DNA from: Gautieria morchelliformis | Lineage: Eukaryota > Basidiomycota > Agaricomycetes > Gomphales > Gomphaceae | Reading direction: 5' to 3' | NCBI GenBank assembly: GCA_015179125.1 | Contig: WHVA01000054.1 | Location: 1-64,000 of the forward strand | Length of the DNA: 64,000 bases | Shown here: positions 57,517-64,000 of the stretch, piece by piece | Numbering within the stretch: the stretch's first letter is position 1 | Layout of the letters: each line of letters starts with the position of its first letter | Made by a program: the position numbers and the translations under genes | Notes under the pieces: generated by a model | The model's input: the letters and a program-made list of their open reading frames with translations, nothing else | The model's database searches: none | What the model was told of the DNA's origin: nothing

Positions 57517-59652
57517 TTAATGCGCGAGAAGGGGTCCAGGCTTGGCAGGGTATGCCTTGTGGAAATCTGAGATGAGTTCGGAGGCGTGGTCGAGTTCTGT
57601 GGCGGAAATCCAGGAAGTCTCTTCGTAGGTGTTTTCATAGCCTGCCCACTTGACTAGGTACTGGAGTTGGCAGCGGTATCGTCTGTCTAGCTTGGAGTTG
57701 GGGATTTCCGAGATCTCATATTCCGGTTCTCCGTCGATGACGACTGGCGGAGGCAGAGGTTGTTCTCAATTCAGAATTGTATTCGGAACTGCAGGCTCAA
57801 GCATGGAGACATGGAACACCGGGTGTACTGCGCGCATATTGTCAGGAAGTCTGAGAGTGAAAGAACGACTGCTGGCCTTAGCAATGATCTCATAAGGACC
57901 AAGGTATTTCTCAGAGAGCTTCTTCGAAGGGTGAGTGGTGCGGAAGTTTTCAGCTTTGACAAAGACTTTGTCGCCAATCTCGAATGCCGGTTGCGGAAGT
58001 CGTTTCCGATCGGCGGAAGTTTGGTATCTCTTTTGGGCAGCCGAAATGTTCTCTCGGAGGTGTTGGTGAAGGTCATCGAGTTCCACAACAAAATCTCGGG
58101 CTCTTTCAGAGGCGAGATCGCGTTCAGGGTGGATGGCGAGATTCGGGTGGTAGCCCTTGTTGGCGTAAAAAGGTGAAATTCTGGTGGTAGCGGAAGGTGC
58201 GTTGTTGTAAGCGAATTCCGCAAGCGGAAGAAGGTCGGACCAATTGCTGTGTTGGTAGTTGCAATAGACGCGGAAATACTGCTCAAGGGTCTGATTAGTA
58301 CGTTCCGTTTGTCCATCTCCTTCGGGGTGATAACCGGAAGTGAAGTGGAGCTTCATGTCAAGAGCCTTGCTGAGTGTGCGGAAAAAGGATGACACGAATT
58401 CTGATCCACGGTCGGAAGTGACATGGGAAGGAATTCCGTGCTTGGAAAGGACATGGAGCACGAAGAGCTGTGCGAGCTGGGCGGAAGTTATGGTGTCGTA
58501 GGTCAGAATAAAGATGGACTGCTTTGTAAGGCGGTCAACGATCACTAGAATGGTATCATAGCCAGATGACTTAGGAAGTTTCTCAATGAAATCCATGGAT
58601 ATCGAATTCCACGGTTGTTCCGGGATCGGAAGTTGCTTCAGGAGGCCGTAGGGTTTGTGACGTTGAGGCTTGGCTCGCATACAGGTGGTGCATGACTTGC
58701 AGTAGTCTTGGACCATTGTGCGGAGGAGGGGCCAAGTGTAGGTACGTCGGATTATGTCGAGGGTTTTGTTCTGGCCTTGGTGTCCTGAGAGCGGATGATC
58801 GTGGCTTTGCTGGAGTACGCGAAGTCGTAGATCGTTGGTATCCGGAACGTAAATCCGGGACTTGTACCGGAGAAATCCATCGGAATCGAGGGACCATCCA
58901 GGACTGGTGGGGTCATCGAGGTGGGCTGCGGAGATGGGGTCGGAACGGATGTCGGAATGGAGAGACTCGGTGTCCATAATGATTGAGGCGTGGAGTAGCA
59001 GAAACTGCAATGCTGTGGCACGCAGGGACGATGCCAGTTGCTCAGTGGAGAATACTGGGCGGAAGTTGTGCGGATTAATGCTGGCATAGTCGCTACTTCC
59101 CTCTTTTGGGTAGACATCCCAACGTCTAGTGAGTGCGTCGGGTTTTGCTCCGAGCTTTCTGGGGCGGAAGCGGATCACCATGTTGAACTGTGAGAGATAT
59201 TCAGACCAGCGGACTTGACGGCGAGTCAAAATCTTAGTAGTTGCAAAATACTCAAGGTTCTTATGATCCGTTACAACGTCGATCGGATAAGTTGGACCTT
59301 CGAGGTAGTGTCTCCAGATTTTGAAGGCTTCGAAAATCGCAAGTAGTTCCTTATCGTGGACGTCGTAGTTGAGTTCCGGGGCGGAAAAGGTGCGGGAATG
59401 AAAAGCGATCGGATGAATTTCTGCGTCATCGGGGGAAATGATGGAAAGAATGGCGGCTAGCGCGTAGTCGGAAGCGTCAGTTTCGAGTACAAGTTGGGCA
59501 TCAGGAATCCAGAAACCGAGTATGGGAGCCGTAGTGAAGGCCGATTTGAGGGCTTCAAATGCGGAACGGCATTCCAGAGTAAAATTCCATGGGGCACCCT
59601 TCCTGGTGAGATGCGTGAGTGGAACAGTAATGTCGGAAAAGTTATAAATGAA
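57517..59652 (-). pseudogene. Ty3 pol: RNase H, integrase and chromodomain
   Basis: The frame opens at about 59652 after a 1-bp loss. RNase H shows LVLETDASDYALAAILS, FSAPELNYDVHDKELLAI and DVVTDHKNLEYF. Integrase has an HHCC-type zinc region (HDHPLSGHQGQ ... CKSCTTC near 58800-58680) and D,D-35-E landmarks SMDFIEKLP, VTSDRGSEF and GYHPEGDGQTERTNQ (58615-58300). The frame then hits TGA at 57766-57768, probably from CGA, and continues in frame to a chromodomain, YLVKWAGYENTYEETSWI, ending TAA 57517-57519. The chromodomain targets integration to modified chromatin in this lineage. Confidence 0.92.
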
Positions 59653-60650
59653 TGTCGGTAAAAGTTGGCGAAGCCAAGGAAAGACTGTACATCCTTAACA
59701 CGTCAGGGTTCCGGCCATTCTTGAATTGCCTTGACTTTGTCCTCTGCCATGGTAAGACCTGTTGGAGAGAGGATGTAGCCGAGGTATTCGACCGTGTCGC
59801 GATGCCATTCGCATTTCTCTGCTTTTGCGTAGAGATGGTGTTTGCGTAGACAGCGGAGTACTTCGCGGACATGTTCCCGATGTTTTTCCGGTGTGTCGGA
59901 ATAGATGAGGATGTCATCAATGTAGACTAGGACGCATATGTCGAGAAGGTCGGAAAATACGTCGTTCATAAAGCGCTGAAAAGCGGCGGGAGCATTGGTT
60001 AGACCAAAAGGCATGACAACCCACTCAAAAGCACCGTAGCGGGTGCGGAAAGTGGTTTTCCACTCGTCACCTTCCCAGATGCGGACAAGGTGATAAGCGT
60101 GCCAGAGGTCGATTTTGGTGTAGATCTTCGCCCTGCGGGGAGTGTCGAGTAGGTCAGAAATGCGCGGAAGCGGATATTTGTCCTTCTTAGTGAGGGCGTT
60201 GAGTCTGCGGAAATCGATGCAGAGGCAGAGAGATCCATCCTTCTTCTTGATGAAAAGGACCAGAGCGCCGTGCGGAGACAGCGAAGGGCGGATGAAGCCC
60301 ATGTTGAGGTGTTCATCGATGAACTCGCGGAGAGTTTGGAGTTCACTTTGCGAAAGAGAGTAGATCGGTCCAAGGGGCGGAGATGCTCCCTCTTCCAAAT
60401 CTATCTTCAGATCATAAGGTCGATGTTCAGCAGGTTTGTCGGCTTTGGCCTTATTGAACACATCCGGGAAGTCACGATATTCTTCTGGAACTGAGCTCAT
60501 GTCGACCGGAGCAGAAGTCAAGGCGGAACGATCCTTGACTGAAGCCGAGTCGGAAAGGTGAAGCTGGAAAACGGTCGTGTCTTCTTGCCGTTGCAATATG
60601 CGGAAAGCAGTGGCGGAAACGAGCGCAATTCGAGGAGCTTCGAGGGACGA
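59653..60650 (-). pseudogene. Ty3 pol: reverse transcriptase
   Basis: Frame 60596-59703 carries [20 protein letters not shown], the RT blocks [40 protein letters not shown] and the catalytic [11 protein letters not shown]. It ends at TGA 59703-59705 in EWPEP*RVKDVQSFLGFANF, where relatives have Arg, consistent with CGA to TGA. The same frame runs on to a single-base loss near 59655. Upstream a frameshift around 60600-60700 separates RT from protease. Notable substitution: LCLCIDFR, where LCVDYR is usual. Confidence 0.92.
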
Positions 60651-61215
60651 GGTGCTAAAGCGGGACTGGAGTGCGGAACTGAATCCACGAGCGGAGTTGC
60701 AGAAGAGGCCTGGGCCATCTTTGCGGACAACGTCGGAACAGACGGAAGTTGATCCGGGGTACGGAACTGTATTTGACCCAATGCCCAGTTAATCAACGGA
60801 TTATATCGGGTGAGCCAATTGTGTCCTAGTACAATGGAACAGCTAGCATCTAGCGGAGTAATGTAAAACGTAACTTCATGGTTGTCCCCAGTAGCGAAAC
60901 GGATAGACAGGTCCACGACTTGGGAAATTGCCGTGTTAGACGACCCGTCAAAAAGGCGGAGCGGGATAGTCGGAATGTTGCGGGTCGGAAGTTTATGTTT
61001 CAAAACAAAGTCGGAATCGAGGAAACAATGAGTCGAACTGGAGTCAATAAATGCTGTGAACGGGGGTGCGGAAATTGTGTCGGAAGTGAGCGGAACAGAG
61101 AGGGAGTCGGAGGACGAAAGAGCGGATGCGTTGAGTTTAACCTCGTTTGTCGCACGAATGGGGTCAACACAGCCCTCAGCTCGTGCGGAGGCCGGAGGAC
61201 TGCTGACTATTTTTT
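60600..61215 (-). pseudogene. Ty3 pol: aspartic protease region
   Basis: Read in the -1 frame relative to gag, it gives FTAFIDSSSTHCFLDSDF followed by LPTRNIPTIPLRLFDGSSN, DLSIRFATGDNHEVTFYITP and [18 protein letters not shown]. This is the retropepsin fold, with the flap-side motif LGHNWL. The active-site triad reads D-S-S (61040-61048, with the changed codon at 61037-61039) instead of D-S/T-G, which should abolish proteolysis. Confidence 0.85.
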
Positions 61216-61216
61216 T
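61207..61216 (-). other. Putative -1 frameshift site between gag and pol
   Basis: The gag frame ends GCA AAA AAA TAG. The heptamer A AAA AAA (61216-61210) has the X XXY YYZ form and directly precedes the gag stop (61209-61207). Slipping back one base leads into the open protease frame (IVSSPPASARAEG). Slippage has not been shown; this is a sequence-based inference. Confidence 0.7.
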
Positions 61217-62652
61217 GCATCATCCGTAGCAGGAGTTGCTTCGGATTTCTCTTCCGTCTTTGCCGCATGGCCCTTGGCCTTAGCAGCAGAAGCGGAAGCT
61301 CGGGTGCAATCGCGAGCGATGTGACCACCTTTGCCACAGAAAAGGAAAAGGTTGTTGTCCATGCGACGCTGGCGTTCTACAGGGGTTAGTTTTCCGTCCT
61401 TCCCAAGTTTGTCGGAAAGGTCCGGAGTACTCTTCCAGGCATTGGTGTTGGAACCAGAGGCCTGGTTGTTGTGAGGGGTGGAGTTGTTATTCCGGTTGCC
61501 GGAGTTGGAGCCGGAACTGTTGTTGTTGTTGTTGTTTCCGGAGTTGTTGTTTCCGGAATTAGTCTTCTTCTTGTCTTTATCAGACTTCTTGTCGGAAGAC
61601 TTGTCGTTCTTGCTCTGGGCGGAAGTTTCACGAGCAATCTCGGAGTGTCTTTCCCAGTAGCGCGAATCGATGGATTGGGCTAAATTGTGAAGGTCGGTAA
61701 GGGTGGCGGGTTTTCCGACGCGGGCGATTTCATCCTTGATCCGGGATGGCAAGCCCATGTAAAATTGGCGTCGGAGTGCGGCTTCTCCCCATTGGACTCG
61801 AGGAGCGAGCTGCTGGAATGTGATGATATATTTAGCTATCTTATGAGTGTCTTTCATACGAAGCTTATCGAGTTCATTTTCCACATCGGCTTCCATATCA
61901 AATGGTCTGAAGTTGCTGCGGAGTTTGGAAACGAAGTTGTGGTAATCGTCGGCCCAGTTGACGAGAGCGAACGGATCCATTCGGGCGGGTTCGAAATAGT
62001 CGAGAGCCGTGCCTCGGAGATAGGAAAGGGCATAATTGACCTTTCATTCGTCGTCGGGAAAGGCATCGGGACGATCACGGAAGTTAAGTTGAAGCTGGAC
62101 CAGAAATGGCTGGAGCTTCTTGGGGTCGGAACCGTCAAACTGATCTGGTTCGCGGACCTTTGTCTTGGGGCGTGGTGGTGCTTGGGCCAGGCATTGAAGT
62201 TGTCCGGCTAGCATGGCGATGGCTTGTGCAAGATCCGGAACTGGCGCGGGCGGAACTGGGTTGGCGGGAATCTGAGGTGGAATTGGAGGTGGGGGGCCAC
62301 CGGGAGGACCGCCTGGGGGACCGCCGGGTGGGCCGCCATGAGGTCCACCTGGAGGACCGCCTGGAGGTGGTCCTGGTGGAGGTGGTGGTGGTGGACCTGG
62401 GCGTCGGAATGACGCTGCTGTTTGTTCGCCGCTGCTACTCGTCGAGTTTCCATCATAGTCGGGATTGTCGTCAGGATTAGCATCGGGAACTTCTTCTAAT
62501 CGTTGCGGAATAGCATCGGAGAGCTCATCGTCGGCACGAGAGCTGCTGGAGGGTTCCGCGTGCCTTGGTGCTGCGGATCTAAGACTGCCAAAATAAGAGA
62601 GAGCTTCGACAGCTCCTGCTCGAGCTGAAGTAGCTGTGGTACGAGGAGGCAT
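61207..62652 (-). pseudogene. Ty3 gag
   Basis: Start ATG 62652 (MPPRTTATSARAGAVEALSY). A long proline/glycine tract (GPPPGGPPGG type, about 62290-62400) precedes LAGQLQCLAQAPPRPKTKVR and the capsid region (DQFDGSDPKKLQPFLVQLQL). An in-frame TGA at 62044-62046 (DDE*KVNYALSYLRG) interrupts it, probably from CGA. The frame continues through MDPFALVNWADDYHNFVSKL, an N/S-rich tract and a zinc knuckle FLFCGKGGHIARDC, whose first cysteine is replaced by Phe. Total 481 codons before TAG. Confidence 0.9.
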
Positions 62653-62685
62653 AGCGATAGTTATCGGGTGGGAATCAGATAATAC

Positions 62686-63370
62686 TGTTACGTATCGTGA
62701 TTTCCGCTAAGTCGGAACTGGAAAGGACAGCGGCTTCAACTTGTAGGTTGCACCCCCAATGAACTATCGTCCTAAGTATTTCGGAAATGAGTCGGAAGTC
62801 GGAAAGTACTGAACTACAGGTTGGTCGGAACTTGAGTCGGAACTGAGGCGGAAGGTGGAAGACGGAAGGCGGAGAGACTGAGGTCTTGCTAGACTCGCTG
62901 TGCTAAGAACAGGAGATAGAGCGAAGCAAATCAAGTATCGAAGGTGATTATCTGATTGCAGAATAACAGACATACATGAGGGGGTTTTATACAAAGCGCA
63001 GAAACAACAAGTAATGGTATGATACTGGGCAAGTTCCGGAGAGTGCGGGAATCGGATAGACATATGGGGTAAGTAACTAATACGGAACAATGGGTGACAA
63101 GGGGGGTGCAGGGTAGGGTAAGTACAATGGCATAGAACAAGGCGGGTAAGTACAATAGGCATTGGAAGAAACGGAACTACAGAAATGGTATCTTGCTGTG
63201 CTCAGGGTCGAGTATGGGGGCCGGTACCTGGAGGTGGCCAGGGGTACTGAAAGAACAAGGGGGGAGGGTTGCAGATATTGCGGATGTCGGAATAGAGTCG
63301 GAGGTGGCGCGGAGGTGGCGCAAAGGATGTGCGGAGGTGGCGGAGATGGTTGATCGGAACAGTCGTAACA
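62686..63370 (-). repeat. 5' LTR (right on the map) of the Ty3 element
   Basis: 685 bp, TGTTACGTATCG to CAGTCGTAACA on plus. Paired with 55397-56080. Directly inside it (minus strand) the sequence reads GTATTATCTGATTCCC, the expected primer-binding position; I could not assign the tRNA. Confidence 0.95.
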
Positions 63371-64000
63371 TATGTGCCAATAAGTCATACACCAGACGCA
63401 CTGTCAGAATTTAGGAAAATCAAGCGAGACTCCAAACTCCCAGACGACAGCCTAATCGCCACGAGGTGGATAAAGCCAGTCCATAGGAGGACAGAAGGCC
63501 AGCGTTCCGCCCACCTGATTGCAAAATTCACCTCGACAGAGGCCGCCAATATAGCAATTAGGGACGGGTTAATCATCGCGGGAAAGCACACCTGGGCGAG
63601 AAGGATGAAGAGGGAACATCGCAGATGCCTGAAGTGTCAGAAATACAACGCACGACAATTAGCAGCCGAATGCGGCGGCCCAGACACGTGCGGCACCTGT
63701 GGGAATGCCCACAAAACAGCGGACTGCGAGGAGACCGACCCAGCCAAGTTCAGGTGTGTTAACTGCAACCAGCAGGGTCACGCGTCGTGGGACCGGACCT
63801 GCCCTAGCTTCAGAGGCGCGTGCCAAGCGGTAGAAAGGACAGACCCGGAAAACACTTACAAATTCTTCCCGAGCGAGCAACCGTGGACATGGGAGCAGCG
63901 GGGTGCAGGAGGCTCGGTAGCAGACCTAGAGACACTGAACAAGCAGAGGGGTGCGTACCACAGTGGAAGGCAGACGGAAGCGAACGAGGCGTGCAGGAGA
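63371..64000 (+). CDS. LINE ORF1, C-terminal part with zinc knuckles (runs off the window)
   Basis: Resumes after the duplicated TATGT. The frame includes DALSEFRKIKRDSKLPDDSL, RWIKPVHRRTEGQRSAHLIA, then knuckles CLKCQKYNARQLAAEC, CGTCGNAHKTADC and CVNCNQQGHASWDRTC. ENTYKFFPSEQPWTWEQRG follows, and the frame stays open to the end. It matches the LINE ORF1 on the minus strand around 8.2-8.9 kb. Confidence 0.88.

Larger units (their letters stand above)
55397..63370 (-). mobile_element. Complete Ty3 chromovirus retrotransposon, 7974 bp
   Basis: Two LTRs in the same orientation bound gag, protease, RT, RNase H, integrase and chromodomain on the minus strand. A 5-bp duplication TATGT flanks it (55392-55396 and 63371-63375). 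Joining the flanks restores LINE ORF1 coding (VIVEYV then PISHTPDALSEF), which proves a clean insertion. Pol has two frameshifts and gag/pol have three in-frame TGA codons, so the copy is probably inactive. An additional antisense gene lies between pol and the 3' LTR. Confidence 0.95.
54361..64000 (+). mobile_element. LINE element split by a complete Ty3 retrotransposon
   Basis: The LINE begins near 54361 (GGAAAAACTTTCTCACGC, shared with the LINE at 10413). It is interrupted exactly between 55396 and 63376 and continues in ORF1 to the window end. ORF2 and the 3' end lie outside the window. Confidence 0.85.

Noticed and set aside
57766-59229. Plus-strand frames opposite pol, such as 57760-58176 and 58692-58979
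   Set aside because: They are shadows of the well-supported integrase frame on the minus strand, with no domain or splice support.
61450-61580. Plus-strand Val/Leu-rich frames that look membrane-like
   Set aside because: They are antisense of the N/S-rich tract of gag (AAC/AAT runs read as GTT/ATT).
62672-62685. Assigning a tRNA primer to the sequence inside the 5' LTR
   Set aside because: The sequence next to the LTR does not clearly match any tRNA 3' end I know, so I left it unassigned.

Overview
The window looks like repeat-rich, probably heterochromatic DNA from a basidiomycete fungus, most likely an agaricomycete. The reasons are short spliceable introns of about 47-57 nt, a chromodomain Ty3 retrotransposon, NACHT-ankyrin STAND genes, DUF6533 seven-helix-type membrane proteins, and a SANT-like/DDE_4 pair of PIF/Harbinger type. 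I recognise no housekeeping gene and no rRNA, tRNA or CRISPR. Almost everything is mobile DNA or duplicated and decayed genes. Boundaries below were read by eye; where I give target-site duplications (TSDs) they are exact in the sequence.

Layout. 1-5644 is the first copy of a duplicated block holding a broken NACHT-ankyrin (NLR-like) gene; 45.8-54.0 kb is the second copy. Copy 1 carries a 523-bp insert. Copy 2 carries a solo Ty3 LTR and a Copia-derived unit that itself holds another solo LTR. 5645-7461 is a 5' fragment of a second Ty3 family (LTR plus gag). 7462-10413 (minus) is the 5' half of a LINE lying inside a GH3 beta-glucosidase relic. A long segment with a GH3 relic and a divergent DUF6533 gene occurs as arm A (about 10.4-15.95 kb, inverted) and arm B (25.5-31.4 kb). 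A partial arm C (about 32.4-37.7 kb) has the DUF6533 gene but no recognisable GH3. Arm A's DUF6533 copy is split by a 563-bp hAT-type MITE, arm B holds a solo LTR, and arm C holds a 1148-bp hAT-type element carrying a TUP1-like WD40 fragment. Between A and B lie a 5'-truncated LINE with a poly(A) tail, a Copia-derived unit containing a CACTA-like foldback MITE, and unrecognised sequence. 40.8-43.9 kb is a decayed PIF/Harbinger-type pair of genes.

The right end is a nest: a LINE starts near 54.36 kb, and its ORF1 is split by a complete 7974-bp Ty3 chromovirus (55397-63370, TSD TATGT) and resumes to the window edge. That retrotransposon has gag, an A7 slippery site placed for a -1 shift into pol, protease, RT, RNase H, integrase and a chromodomain. 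Between pol and its 3' LTR it also carries a spliced antisense gene with a Gal4-like Zn2Cys6 cysteine spacing.

Mutation pattern. Of 13 substitutions between its two LTRs, 11 are CpG-type transitions, and four stop codons in the window are best explained as CGA to TGA. This points to methylation/deamination or a RIP-like process. The most interesting items are the antisense zinc-cluster gene, the TUP1-carrying hAT element, a dense TGACTCA array in one Copia unit, and the two differently broken NLR copies with homogenised ankyrin repeats.
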